Assembly (NCBI RefSeq): GCF_000447205.1 | Contig: NZ_AUWY01000120.1 | Span: 62,001 to 126,000 of the forward strand | Length of the DNA: 64,000 nt | Source: Sphingobium ummariense RL-3 | Lineage (GTDB): Bacteria > Pseudomonadota > Alphaproteobacteria > Sphingomonadales > Sphingomonadaceae | Direction of reading: 5' to 3' | Shown here: positions 1 through 8,186 of the stretch, in pieces | Layout: the number at the start of each line of letters is the position of its first letter | Position numbering within the stretch: the first letter of the stretch is position 1 | Program-made: the position numbers and the translations under genes | The notes under the pieces: generated by a model | Database searches by the model: none | Told to the model about the DNA's origin: nothing | Seen by the model: the letters and a program-made list of their open reading frames with translations, nothing else

Positions 1-2
1 AG

Positions 3-1496
3 GGGGCGGCGCGCGGCTATGTCACCGCCTATGATGCGGAGACGGGCAGGAAGCTGTGGCGTTTCTACACGGTGCCCGGCGATCCCGCAAAGCCGCAGGA
101 AAATCCCATACTCGACATGGCGGCCAGGACATGGACCGGCGAATGGTGGAAACGCGGCGGGGGCGGCACCGTCTGGGACTCGATCGTCTACGACCCGGAA
201 CTTGATCTCGTCTATCTGGGCGTTGGCAATGGTGGCCCGTGGCCGCAGGCCTATCGCAGTCCGGACGGCGGCGACAATCTGTTCCTCTCCTCCATCGTGG
301 CGCTGAAGGCCGACAGCGGGGATTATGTGTGGCATTACCAGACCACGCCAGGCGAGCAGTGGGACTATACCGCCACCCAGTCGATGATCCTGGCCGACCT
401 CAGCATCGGGGGCAAGCCACGCAAGGTGCTGATGCAGGCGCCCAAGAACGGCTTTTTCTACGTACTGGATCGCGCGACCGGCAAGCTCATCTCCGCCAAG
501 CCCTATGTTGCGATGAACTGGGCCAAAGGGATCGACCCGGCAACCGGCCAGGCCATCGTCAATCCGGAGGCGCGCTATGGCGTCGTGCCGGTGATGCTGA
601 CGCCGGGGCCGGGCGGCGGGCATAATTGGAACCCGATGGCGTTCAGCCCCCAGACCGGCCTTGCCTATTTCCCGGTCACGGAAATGTATGCCGCTTACTC
701 GCTCAATCCCGATTTCAAGCAGACGCTGGGCAATATGAGCCAGCTCGGCATTTCGACCACCGGCTATGAACTGTCGCGCAAGGCGGCGGCGGATTATGCG
801 GCGGCGAACAACAAGGCGTGGCTGACCGCCTGGGACCCGGTGGCGCAACAGGAACGCTGGCGCGTGCCCTATCCGATGCGCGGCAGCGGCGGCATATTGG
901 CGACCGGGGGCAATCTTGTCTTTCAGGGCACCGTTGGCGGCACTTTTGCCGCCTATCGCGCGGACAACGGTAAAAAGCTCTGGGAGATGCCGGTCCAGCA
1001 AGTGCCCATCGCAGCGCCGATCAGCTATAACGTGAAGGGCATCCAATATATCGCGGTGAATGCCGGTTGGGGCGGAGGGCTGAGCCATTCGACCAGCGCC
1101 AAGTCGCTGGGTTTCCCCTTGTCGAAGCCGCGCCTGCTCGTCTTCAAGCTGGGGGGCGATGCCACCTTGCCCGCGCTGGAAGATGCCGGGCCGTCGCTGG
1201 AGCGCCCGGCCGAAACCGGCGCAAGCGCCGAGGTGATCGCGCATGGCGAAGGACTCTATGCACAGCATTGCGCCACCTGCCATGGCGAACGGGCACGGGG
1301 CGGGGTCAAGGATTTGCGGCGGATGACGCCCGCGACCCGCGCCGAATTTTACGACATAGTCCTGCGCGGCAAGCGGCGCGAGACAGGCATGGCGAGCTTT
1401 GGCGACCTGTTGACCCAGGCGGATGCGGAAGCGATCCGCGCCTATCTGATCCGCCGGACGAATGGGGATTGGACCGAGATCGCGGGAGAGAAGTGA
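3..1496 (+). CDS. PQQ-dependent quinohaemoprotein alcohol dehydrogenase, C-terminal part
   Basis: This is the 3' part (about 497 codons) of a periplasmic alcohol dehydrogenase that uses pyrroloquinoline quinone and passes electrons to its own c-type haem. The frame is open at the window edge, so the start, signal peptide and first propeller blades are missing. Visible are PQQ-propeller repeats (AYDAETGRKLW, GTVWDSIVYDP), the GVGNGGPW segment of the cofactor pocket, and GEQWDYTATQ with the Asp expected to act as catalytic base. A C-terminal cytochrome c domain carries CATCH (bases 1269-1283). This layout fits type II quinohaemoprotein dehydrogenases rather than haem-free methanol dehydrogenases. 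The substrate cannot be read from the sequence. An IS-rich patch follows the stop. Confidence 0.93.
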   Translation, partial: GAARGYVTAYDAETGRKLWRFYTVPGDPAKPQENPILDMAARTWTGEWWKRGGGGTVWDSIVYDPELDLVYLGVGNGGPWPQAYRSPDGGDNLFLSSIVALKADSGDYVWHYQTTPGEQWDYTATQSMILADLSIGGKPRKVLMQAPKNGFFYVLDRATGKLISAKPYVAMNWAKGIDPATGQAIVNPEARYGVVPVMLTPGPGGGHNWNPMAFSPQTGLAYFPVTEMYAAYSLNPDFKQTLGNMSQLGISTTGYELSRKAAADYAAANNKAWLTAWDPVAQQERWRVPYPMRGSGGILATGGNLVFQGTVGGTFAAYRADNGKKLWEMPVQQVPIAAPISYNVKGIQYIAVNAGWGGGLSHSTSAKSLGFPLSKPRLLVFKLGGDATLPALEDAGPSLERPAETGASAEVIAHGEGLYAQHCATCHGERARGGVKDLRRMTPATRAEFYDIVLRGKRRETGMASFGDLLTQADAEAIRAYLIRRTNGDWTEIAGEK

Positions 1497-1714
1497 GAGA
1501 TCCCCGTTCGGAGCGTGTCGGCGAGGAAGGAATGCGACTCCTCAAGCTGTAGCTGTTTGAAACGATTGGAATATTAGGCCTGGAAAGCGTGCTCCCGCGG
1601 CAGAAACATCTTGGGGAGCATGACGGTTCTCTCATACGCGCAAAACCGCGGCGGGCGCGGGCGGATCTGGTGGTGGGAGCGGCACTGGCGCCGCTCCACA
1701 AAGGAGCACCATCC

Positions 1715-1912
1715 ATGACCAAGCTGTCTGACCTGCAATCCATCCTGCTGTCTTCCGCCGCCGCGCGGGAGGAGGGGAGTATCTACCCCGTTGCCGGCAA
1801 GCGCATCTCATCGGGCCAGGGCCGCCAACGTGATGGGCGCGATCCTGCGCCGTGCATATGTGAGCGCGAGACCAGCAAGGCCACGATCTCGATGCGGTTT
1901 CGGCCAGTCTAA
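1715..1912 (+). pseudogene. Decayed DUF3489-type gene
   Basis: An ATG at 1715 with a good ribosome site (AAGGAG, 1701-1706) opens a frame starting MTKLSDLQSILLSSAA, which resembles the conserved N-terminus of DUF3489 proteins. After about 30 codons the similarity moves to the next frame (AANVMGAILRRAYV, around 1821-1862) and then back (ERETS), suggesting two small indels. DUF3489 genes are usually found beside recombinase or DUF2924 genes; here the neighbour is an IS remnant. The family assignment comes from memory of the N-terminal pattern and the reading is moderately uncertain. Function is unknown and the copy is probably dead. Confidence 0.45.
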
Positions 1913-2563
1913 CGCGGACTCGTCGCCACTGGATGCACGGGGTTGGGAAGGGCAGGGGCCTAGCTCGCGACCGACCGCCACTCCGCGATGGCGTTCCAGT
2001 GAGAAGTGGTTGTGGAGATTGGCATGAACAGAGGCGAACTTTTGTAGAGCCTTCATCTGCCTGAAGCGGAGCATCGCCCGCTCTCGTCGTCGGAAAGGGA
2101 GGTGGCTGTTCTCCACCCTGTTGTTGGCCCGGCGTCTGACCTCCTGCTTGTCGCGGTTCCCTAGCTCATTCATGGCCGCGCTGTAGGAGCGCAGGCCATC
2201 CGTGGTGATCGCCTCGGGCGAGCCATGGCGCTTGAGCGCCTTCTTCATAAAGGCAAGCGTCGCCTTCTTGTCGCGCGTTCTGGTGACGTAGCTCTCCAGA
2301 ATCTCGCCTTCCTGATCGACAGCGCGCCAGAGGTAGACCATCTCGCCGTTGATCTTGACGTACATTTCATCCAGGTGCCAGCGCCAGTGGCGAAAGCCTC
2401 TCATCCGGCTGATCCGCTGTCGGCGAACGTTGCTGGCGAAAAGCGGATCGAACCTGTTCCACCAGAGCCGCACCGTCTCATGACATATGTCGATACCGCG
2501 CTCGAAAAAACAGACCCTCTACGTTCCGCAGCGACAGCGGGTACCGGACATACATCAGCACCA

Positions 2564-2583
2564 CTAGAGCGGATCGACATTTA
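2564..2583. repeat. Left target duplication and inverted repeat of the IS5-family element
   Basis: CTAG (2564-2567) is the target copy. Bases 2568-2583 (AGCGGATCGACATTTA) are the left terminal inverted repeat and match the right end at 15 of 16 positions. Confidence 0.88.
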
Positions 2584-3415
2584 TTGTAGCCAGATCATGG
2601 CGGCGGCGAGGTGTATGAAGCCGGTGAAGTGGATGGTTCGGCGTTCATATCGGGTGGCGAAGCGGCGGTAGTGCTTGAGCCTGTTGAAGCATCGCTCGAT
2701 CTGGTTGCGATGCTTGTAGATGGCGACATCGTGGGGGATTACGGCCTTGCGGCAGCGGTTCGACGGGATCACCGCGATGGCGTCCATATCGGCGATCAGT
2801 GCGCGTAAGGCATTGCTGTCGTAGGCTTTATCGGCAAGCACGGCCTCGGCCTGCAGGCCGTTGAGCAAGGCCGGTGCAGTGGTAATGTCGCCGACCTGGC
2901 CGGCGGTGACGATAAAGCGCAGCGGCCGGCCGAACGTGTCGGCGAGCATGTGGATCTTGGTGGTCAGCCCGCCTCGGGAACGCCCCAGCGCCTGGTCGCA
3001 GGCCCCCCTTTCCCGCTCGCCGCCTGCTGGTGGGCACGAACGATGGTGCTATCGAGCATCAGATACTGATTGTCGCGGTCGGCCACCAGCGAGGCAAACA
3101 CTCGCTCCCATACCCCGGCATGGCACCAGCGGCTGAACCGCCTGTGCACCGTCTTCCACTTGCCATAGCGTTCCGGAAGATCGCACCAGTGGGCGCCCGA
3201 CCGTAGCACCCACAAACAACCGTTCACGAACAATCGGTTATCCGATCCCGTCCGGCCACGATCCCCCGCCTTGCCAGGCAGCAACGGCTCGATCCGCTGC
3301 CACTGCCCATCGCTCAACTCGTATCGCTTGATGCCCATCACCCGCTCCGTGCCATAACACGGAACCCCATGAATCAGACAGCCTCTCGCTTGGGAATCCT
3401 AAATGTCGATCCGCC
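2568..3415 (-). mobile_element. IS5-family (IS427-like) insertion sequence, complete
   Basis: The element is 848 bp with 16-bp terminal inverted repeats (2568-2583 and 3400-3415, one mismatch) and a 4-bp CTAG duplication on each side (2564-2567, 3416-3419). Removing the element plus one CTAG restores an uninterrupted IS6 transposase reading frame (ATC CGC CTA GTG GTG), which proves the insertion site. It holds one transposase gene read through a -1 frameshift. Clean ends, intact DDE residues and an exact target duplication suggest a fairly recent, possibly still mobile copy. The IS427 subgroup call rests on the two-frame layout and size. Confidence 0.92.
2581..3338 (-). CDS. IS5-family transposase (two frames joined by -1 frameshift)
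   Basis: The first frame starts at ATG 3338 (a GTG lies one codon earlier) with the usual IS5 N-terminus RYELSDGQWQRIEPLLPG and ends at 2964. The second frame runs to TAA at 2581. A -1 slip on the A3G6 run (reverse complement of about 3006-3014) joins SGKGG to DQALGRSRGGLTTK and gives one DDE transposase with LMLDSTIVRAH, VLADKAYDS and RNQIERCFNRLKHYRR. Such slippage is the normal expression mode of IS427-type elements, so the break is read as programmed rather than as damage. The stop falls inside the left terminal repeat. Confidence 0.88.
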
Positions 3416-3419
3416 CTAG
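3400..3419. repeat. Right inverted repeat and target duplication of the IS5-family element
   Basis: Bases 3400-3415 are the right terminal inverted repeat and 3416-3419 (CTAG) the second target copy. Together with the left end they fix the element's limits to the base. Confidence 0.88.
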
Positions 3420-3697
3420 GCGGATCACCTCGGGCGACGAGTTGAAATACCGGAATGGGCTGGCAGGGTGCTTGCTCATGCGTATCGTTACCACAACGTC
3501 GATTGCTTTGACAGCGCAGTCAGCATGGTTCGGTCTCCAAAAAGTACCTCGTTTTTCGACCGCGCGTACCTCGTTTTCGCCCCTCCGATTCGCTGGGTGG
3601 GCATGGATGCCGAGGCCGAACAGGTCTGTTAAGCGTCGGTTTTCAGGAGAAAAAGTTGAGACCAGTGGTCTTTTGCGGACCTCTGTGGAATGGTCCG

Positions 3698-3788
3698 TGG
3701 CGGAGCGGGAGGGATTCGAACCCTCGATACGCTTTTGACGTATACTCACTTTCCAGGCGAGCGCCTTCGACCACTCGGCCACCGCTCC
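3698..3788 (-). tRNA. tRNA-Ser (anticodon GGA)
   Basis: Read on the minus strand, the 91-nt sequence has acceptor arms GGAGCGG/CCGCTCC, discriminator G, an encoded CCA, a T-arm with GGTTCGAATCC, a long variable arm (GTATACGTCAAAAGCGTATC) and the anticodon loop CTGGAAA. The long variable arm and GGA anticodon identify it as tRNA-Ser for UCC/UCU codons. The IS cluster ends about 220 bases away. The 3480-3697 spacer between them holds a short direct repeat (GTACCTCGTTTT, twice near 3545-3585) and no gene that I can support. Confidence 0.97.
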
Positions 3789-3879
3789 GCATGCACTGGA
3801 AGGCGGCTCCCTATCGTGCGGCGGGGCACCACGCAAGGGGATGCTTTACATTCCTGCGCATGCCCTGTTTGATCGCCCG

Positions 3880-4770
3880 ATGACCTCTCGCTTCGCCGCA
3901 GCGCTGCTCGCCTCCGTTCTCGTCACCGCAGCGCCGGCGGCCGATCCGCCGGCCACGCCGGCCGATGCCGTATCGCGGGCGCCCGCGGCAGCATGGCGCG
4001 CGATCCCCGCCGACGAGCTGCTCGTCATGACGATTGAAGGCAAGCGTCGGATCGTGATCCAGCTCGCGCCGCGCTTCGATCCGGGGCATGTCGCCAATAT
4101 CCGCACGCTGGCGAAGGCCGGCTGGTGGGACGGCACCAGCATCAACCGGGTGCAGGACAATTATGTCGTGCAATGGGGCGACGTGACCGAGAGGAAGCCG
4201 CTGCCGCCCGGCATGCCCACGGACCTCAAGCCTGACTATGCCCGCCCGCTCGACGAATTTCGCTCCGGCCTCGTTCGACTGCCCTATCCTGATTCCTACG
4301 CGCCCGCCACCGGCTTCGTCGACGGCTGGCCGGTCGCGATGGACGGGCAGGCGGCCTGGCTGCCCCATTGCTACAGCTTTGTGGGAGTGGGGCGGAACAA
4401 CGCACCCGATGCAGGAACCGGGGCCGAGCTCTATGCCGTCATCGGCCATGCCCCGCGCCAGCTTGACCGAAACATCGCCGTGGTCGGCCGGGTGATCGAG
4501 GGCATGGCCAGCCTCGCCGGCCTGCCGCGCGGTACGGGGGAAATCGGCTTCTACACAGCGCAGGAGCACAAGGTGCCGATCCTTTCCGCCCGCCTCGCCA
4601 GCGACCTGCCGCCTGCCGAGCGCCCGGCCTTTGAAGTGATGGACGTGACCTCGTCCAGCTTCGCGGACTATCTGCGGCTGCGTGCCAACCGGAAGGACGA
4701 TTTCTACATCCGTCCCGCCGGCGGCGTGGACCTGTGCAACGTGCCGGTCCCGGTCAGGCCGGCGCGCTGA
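3880..4770 (+). CDS. Periplasmic cyclophilin-type peptidyl-prolyl isomerase
   Basis: Predicted prolyl cis-trans isomerase that assists folding in the periplasm. The start at 3880 (MTSRFAAALLASVLV) gives a Sec signal peptide with cleavage near AAPAAD; an in-frame ATG 39 bases upstream would place a charged extension before it. The cyclophilin core covers about residues 45-245 and includes ADELLVMTIEG, HVANIRTLAKAGWWDGTSINRVQDNYVVQWGD (several blocks) and ELYAVIGHAPRQLDRNIAVVG. The C-terminal 50 residues lie beyond the domain. The last 17 bases overlap the end of the convergent Lrp-type gene. Sphingomonads carry several such proteins, so no symbol is given. Confidence 0.88.
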   Translation: MTSRFAAALLASVLVTAAPAADPPATPADAVSRAPAAAWRAIPADELLVMTIEGKRRIVIQLAPRFDPGHVANIRTLAKAGWWDGTSINRVQDNYVVQWGDVTERKPLPPGMPTDLKPDYARPLDEFRSGLVRLPYPDSYAPATGFVDGWPVAMDGQAAWLPHCYSFVGVGRNNAPDAGTGAELYAVIGHAPRQLDRNIAVVGRVIEGMASLAGLPRGTGEIGFYTAQEHKVPILSARLASDLPPAERPAFEVMDVTSSSFADYLRLRANRKDDFYIRPAGGVDLCNVPVPVRPAR

Positions 4771-5227
4771 TCCCGCGCAACCGGTAGCCGCGCCAGTCCC
4801 GGATGCAGCGGATGGCGAAGCTGGTGCGGATTGCCGACACCCCCGGCAGCCTTGCCAGGCAGTCGCGATGGATCGCATCGAATCCCTTCAGATCGGTGGC
4901 CGCCACCCGCAGCAGATAGTCGGCCTGTCCTGCCATCAAATGGCATTCCAGTATTTCCGGAAAGTCTGCGACCGCCTGTTCGAAGCGTTCCATCGCCTCG
5001 CGGCTCTGGCTGGTGAGCGAGATCTCGACAAAGGCCTGCAAGGCCAGGCCGAGCACTGCCGGATTGAGCCGCGCCGAATAGCCTTCGACATGACCCGACT
5101 CCTCCAGGGCCCTGATGCGTCGGTGGCAGGCGGAGGAGGAGAGGCCGACCTGTTCTCCCAGTTCCGCCATGGACCGTTGCGAGTCGGTCTGCAGTGCTTC
5201 CAACAGCGCAATATCGAAGCGATCCAT
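4754..5227 (-). CDS. Lrp/AsnC-family transcriptional regulator (probable regulator of ald)
   Basis: A 157-residue regulator. The N-terminal helix-turn-helix contains MDRFDIALLEALQTDSQ and VGLSSSACHRRIRALEESG (residues about 1-50). The C-terminal RAM domain, which binds effectors and builds the octamer, includes FPEILECHLMAGQADYLLRV. The ATG at 5227 fits the usual MDxxDxxIL start; longer frames reaching upstream run into the neighbouring gene. It is divergent from alanine dehydrogenase across 157 bases, the standard arrangement in which an Lrp-type protein senses L-alanine and controls ald. That role is inferred from position. Its 3' end overlaps the convergent isomerase gene. Confidence 0.9.
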   Translation of the reverse strand: MDRFDIALLEALQTDSQRSMAELGEQVGLSSSACHRRIRALEESGHVEGYSARLNPAVLGLALQAFVEISLTSQSREAMERFEQAVADFPEILECHLMAGQADYLLRVAATDLKGFDAIHRDCLARLPGVSAIRTSFAIRCIRDWRGYRLRGISAPA

Positions 5228-5384
5228 GCAAGATGATCCCTTAAAATGACAGTTGTTCGGGATAGCATTCCGCCATGGGCAAGGCGCAAGCAGAAATTGG
5301 GGAACCTGCACCGCTGATTCCGCGATATGCTCGCGCCATATATGGCGTGCCCGGCGGCGCGCCGCCTGGAACATGGAGAGCGCA
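5228..5384. promoter_or_regulatory. Shared intergenic control region of the Lrp-type gene and ald
   Basis: Divergent 157-bp spacer. An AT-rich patch (CTTAAAATGACAGTTGTTC, about 5239-5257) lies directly upstream of the regulator and is the likeliest promoter/operator core. A palindromic GCCATATATGGC lies at 5336-5347, closer to ald, and could be a protein-binding dyad. The ald ribosome site GGAGAG is at 5375-5380. Regulation by the adjacent Lrp-type protein is inferred. Confidence 0.4.
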
Positions 5385-6500
5385 ATGATCGTCGGCACCG
5401 TCAAGGAGATCAAGAACCACGAATATCGCGTCGGCCTGACGCCGGAGAGCGTGCATGAACTGACCGCGCATGGCCATACCGTCCTCGTCGAGACCGGCGC
5501 GGGCGAGGGCATCGGCGCCCATGATGCACTCTACGAGAAGGCGGGGGCGCAGATCGTTGCCACCGCGGAGGAGGTCTTTGCGACAGCGGAGATGGTGGTG
5601 AAGGTGAAGGAACCTCAGCCGACGGAGCGCGCCATGCTGCGCCCCGGCCAGATCCTCTACACCTATCTTCACCTTGCCCCCGATCCGGGCCAGACCCGCG
5701 ACCTGATCGCGTCGGGCGCGGTGTGCATCGCCTATGAAACGGTGACGGATGCGGCGGGCGGTCTGCCGCTGCTGAAGCCGATGAGCCAGGTCGCCGGGCG
5801 CATGGCGATCCAGGCAGGGGCCACCGCGCTCGAAAAGGCGCATGGCGGGCGCGGCGTGCTGCTGGGCGGGGTGCCGGGCGTGCTGCCGGCGAAGGTCGCG
5901 GTGATCGGCGGTGGCGTGGTCGGCTTCAACGCGGCGCAGATGGCGGCAGGCCTGGGCGCCGACGTCACCATTCTGGACCGCAATCCGGAGGTGCTCGAAC
6001 GGCTCGGCATGTATTTCGAGGCGCGGGCGAAGACCCGCTTCTCCAATCGCGCGAACCTGGCCGAATGCGTGGCGGATGCGGATCTGGTGATTGGTGCGGT
6101 GCTCATACCGGGCGCCGCAGCGCCCAAGCTGGTGAGCGCGGACATGCTCAAGACGATGAAGAAGGGCGCGGTGCTGGTCGACGTCGCGATCGACCAGGGC
6201 GGATGTTTCGAGACCAGCCACGCCACGACCCATGCCGATCCTACCTATGTCGTTGACGGGATCGTCCATTATTGCGTCGCCAACATGCCGGGCGCGGTCG
6301 CGCGGACCAGCACCTATGCCCTCAACAACGTCACCCTGCCGCACGCGCTGCGCATTGCGGACCGGGGCTGGCGCGAGGCGCTTCGCCGCGATCCGCACTT
6401 GCGCGCCGGGCTCAACGTGTGGGACGGCAAGGTCACCTATGAAGCCGTCGCCCGCGATCTCGACCTGCCCTGGACGCCGGCGGAGGAAGCGCTCGGCTGA
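5385..6500 (+). CDS. ald: Alanine dehydrogenase
   Basis: NAD-dependent enzyme that deaminates L-alanine to pyruvate and ammonia, or runs in reverse. The 371 residues match the family length. The N-terminus [20 protein letters not shown], the VKVKEPQ lysine region, the YLHLA histidine region, the Rossmann glycine motif [14 protein letters not shown] (about 170-185) and the late [14 protein letters not shown] block are all diagnostic. The ATG at 5385 is preceded by GGAGAG; a longer open frame from 5253 runs into the promoter region and is not used. It is divergent from an Lrp-type regulator, fitting alanine-induced catabolism. Confidence 0.97.
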   Translation: MIVGTVKEIKNHEYRVGLTPESVHELTAHGHTVLVETGAGEGIGAHDALYEKAGAQIVATAEEVFATAEMVVKVKEPQPTERAMLRPGQILYTYLHLAPDPGQTRDLIASGAVCIAYETVTDAAGGLPLLKPMSQVAGRMAIQAGATALEKAHGGRGVLLGGVPGVLPAKVAVIGGGVVGFNAAQMAAGLGADVTILDRNPEVLERLGMYFEARAKTRFSNRANLAECVADADLVIGAVLIPGAAAPKLVSADMLKTMKKGAVLVDVAIDQGGCFETSHATTHADPTYVVDGIVHYCVANMPGAVARTSTYALNNVTLPHALRIADRGWREALRRDPHLRAGLNVWDGKVTYEAVARDLDLPWTPAEEALG

Positions 6501-6563
6501 GGCGGGGAGCTAAAAAGCCCTTTCAAAACATATGCGGGTTCGCCTGCCTCGTTCGTCTTGCCA

Positions 6564-6594
6564 GCCGGGGACATTGTATCGCGATGTTTCCGGC
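6564..6594 (+). terminator. Probable terminator of ald
   Basis: GCCGGGGACAT (6564-6574) pairs with ATGTTTCCGGC (6584-6594) as an 11-bp RNA stem with two G-U pairs and a 9-base loop, followed by the T-rich TTGTATTTCC. It lies 64 bases after the ald stop and before the next transcription unit. Confidence 0.55.
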
Positions 6595-6629
6595 TTGTAT
6601 TTCCGCCGAAGAGAGGCACGTTTCACGTC

Positions 6630-6722
6630 ATGGTCGATCGCAAAACATTCGCCGCCTTGACCCGCGAAGGCGAAGGCAGCAGCATGTCCGTCTGGTCCGG
6701 AAAGAACGGGGGGGCACGCTGA
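6630..6722 (+). CDS. 30-residue upstream frame coupled to the TauE-type permease
   Basis: ATG at 6630 opens MVDRKTFAALTREGEGSSMS and ends SVWSGKNGGAR; the stop TGA (6720-6722) overlaps the permease ATG (6722-6724) as TGATG. A purine-rich GAAGAGAGG (6608-6616) could serve as its ribosome site. The permease itself has no clear ribosome site (only a G run), which fits translational coupling. The peptide has no recognised domain, signal or membrane segment. It may be a leader peptide that sets permease translation, or a chance frame. Conservation in relatives would decide. Confidence 0.4.
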   Translation: MVDRKTFAALTREGEGSSMSVWSGKNGGAR

Positions 6723-7552
6723 TGCAGGGCGATGTGGTGACCTGGCTCGTTCCTCTGATCGCGATGCTGGCGGCGGGCCTCTTCGCCGGTTTCGCGGCGG
6801 GCATTTTCGGCATTGGCGGCGGATTCGTCGTCGTACCCGCGCTGTTTGTCGTCCTGCCGCTGCTGGGCGGAACCCATGACGCGATCGCCCACGTCGCGAT
6901 CGGCACGTCAGCCGCGACGATCATAGTCACCTCTATCCGCTCGCTGCTCGCGCATGCGAAGCGTGGGGCGGTGGAATTCGAGATTCTGAAGACCTGGGCG
7001 CCCTGGATCATCGTGGGCGATGGCGTGGGCGTGTTGCTGGCGGGCCATGTCGACGGCCGCGTACTGACGATGATCTTCGCGGTGGGAGTGTTTCTGATGT
7101 CGCTGAACTTCCTGCTGCCCAAGATCGGCGGCAAGGTGATCAGCGAGGAAATGCCTTCGGGTATCGCGCGCGTGGGCATCGCCGGCGGCCTTGGTACCTT
7201 CTCCGCGCTGCTTGGCATCGGCGGTGGCACGATCGCCATCATGGTGATGACCCTGTGCGGCCGCTCGATTCACCGTGCCATCGCTACCGCGTCGGGCGTC
7301 GGCACGCTGATCGCCATCCCCAGTGCCATCGGCTTCGCGCTGATCGGGCTCAAGGAAACCGGCCTGCCCTGGGGCTCGCTCGGCTATGTGAACGTGCCCG
7401 CGACCTTGGCAATCGCGTCCATGTCGATCCTTACCGCGCCGCTCGGCGTTGCGGCTGCGCACAGCCTGCCCGCGCATCTGCTGAAGCGGGTGTTCGGCAT
7501 CTATCTGATCATCATCGCTTACGTGATGTTCCGCAACGCGCTGAAGATGTGA
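6722..7552 (+). CDS. TauE/SafE-family sulfite/organoanion exporter-like permease
   Basis: Inner-membrane protein of 276 residues with about eight hydrophobic segments arranged as two homologous halves. Each half carries the family's glycine signature: GFAAGIFGIGGGFVVVPAL (about 24-42) and LLGIGGGTIAIMVM (about 165-178). Family members export sulfite, sulfoacetate or related organic anions. The substrate here cannot be told because no sulfur-metabolism genes are nearby. The start overlaps the stop of a 30-codon frame, and a strong terminator follows immediately. Confidence 0.87.
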   Translation: MQGDVVTWLVPLIAMLAAGLFAGFAAGIFGIGGGFVVVPALFVVLPLLGGTHDAIAHVAIGTSAATIIVTSIRSLLAHAKRGAVEFEILKTWAPWIIVGDGVGVLLAGHVDGRVLTMIFAVGVFLMSLNFLLPKIGGKVISEEMPSGIARVGIAGGLGTFSALLGIGGGTIAIMVMTLCGRSIHRAIATASGVGTLIAIPSAIGFALIGLKETGLPWGSLGYVNVPATLAIASMSILTAPLGVAAAHSLPAHLLKRVFGIYLIIIAYVMFRNALKM

Positions 7553-7561
7553 CAGAGCAGG

Positions 7562-7585
7562 CCGGGGCCGATGGCCCCGGTTTTT
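7562..7585 (+). terminator. Rho-independent terminator after the TauE-type gene
   Basis: CCGGGGCC (7562-7569) and GGCCCCGG (7573-7580) form a perfect 8-bp stem with a GAT loop, followed by TTTTT (7581-7585). Confidence 0.88.
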
Positions 7586-7743
7586 CGGCAATTTCGCGAT
7601 ATTCTGCCTCCTTCTGACTCCTCCTTCCGGCTCGGTTCGCCGCCGCCCCGTCTCTCTCCGTCCATTCTGCACAGCCGTTCAGGCGAAAGGGTGGGGGGCT
7701 CAGGCGTTGGGCTTGTGTGTGAGACAGCAAAAGAGGAGAGCTC

Positions 7744-8115
7744 ATGCACCGCAATATGCTTGTCCCGGCCCTCGCTATCCTGGGCCTGACATCGATGCCT
7801 GCGCTGGCGCAGCCTCACCCCGAGGGTGCCGTCAGCTATGAGGAACAACTGGCTCGGGTGGAGGACCAGCTGGTCTATCGCGCTCCCATTGCCGGGGTGG
7901 AGAACAACGCCTGGTTCGACTACGAGACGGACCTTGCCGAGGCGCGCAAGGAGTTGAAGAAGGATTTGCGCGGCGCCAGCGACGCTGAAGATAATCGTGA
8001 CGCCTGGGAGGAATATCGCGCGGAACTCGCGGATGCCCGCGGCGACTATGCGAAGGAAATGGCCGAGAAGGGCTATCCGGTCGGAGATGTCCGGCTGGTG
8101 GGCCCGGCGCGCTGA
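7744..8115 (+). CDS. Small secreted charged protein of unknown function
   Basis: A 123-residue protein with a clear ribosome site (AGAGGAGAG, 7731-7740) and a Sec signal peptide ending near PALAQ (residue 23). The mature part is rich in Glu, Asp, Lys and Arg with an alternating helical pattern (LAEARKELKKDLRGASDAED, then EEYRAELADARGDYAKEMAE), suggesting one long amphipathic helix or coiled coil in the periplasm. No Cys, no catalytic motif and no family that I recognise. It is a lone gene between two terminators, so it is probably transcribed alone. Confidence 0.75.
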   Translation: MHRNMLVPALAILGLTSMPALAQPHPEGAVSYEEQLARVEDQLVYRAPIAGVENNAWFDYETDLAEARKELKKDLRGASDAEDNRDAWEEYRAELADARGDYAKEMAEKGYPVGDVRLVGPAR

Positions 8116-8146
8116 GCGTCCGGCAGGCAGTGATTACCAACGCCGA

Positions 8147-8182
8147 CCGATATCATCCCGGAGAAAGGCGGGATGATATCGG
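8147..8182. terminator. Perfect 14-bp hairpin between convergent genes
   Basis: CCGATATCATCCCG (8147-8160) and CGGGATGATATCGG (8169-8182) are exact inverted copies with an 8-base loop. The hairpin sits between the ends of two convergent genes (8115 and 8187) and could stop transcription in both directions, although T tracts are short. Confidence 0.72.
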
Positions 8183-8186
8183 TTGC

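Larger units (their letters stand above)
1960..3479 (-). pseudogene. IS6-family transposase gene, split by an IS5-family element and frameshifted
   Basis: Joining the two flanks of the inner element restores an IS6-family DDE transposase. The first 21 codons lie at 3479 down to 3417 (MSKHPASPFRYFNSSPEVI) and continue at 2567 with VLMYVRYPLSLRNVEG. The DDE residues sit in WHLDEMYVK, ITTDGLRSY and RVENSHLPF. Three lesions are visible: the IS5-type insertion; an extra base in an A6 run (2505-2510) that breaks the frame after VEGL; and a C-terminal deletion, after which the family ending (IAEWRSVAS, stop at 1960-1962) survives only in another frame. The terminal repeats of this outer element were not identified, so the limits given cover coding sequence only. 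Confidence 0.86.

Noticed and set aside
3480-3697. Terminal repeat of the IS6 element next to tRNA-Ser, or a tRNA-linked attachment site
   Set aside because: I found no inverted match to the other side of the element near 1800-1960 and no duplicated tRNA fragment in the window.
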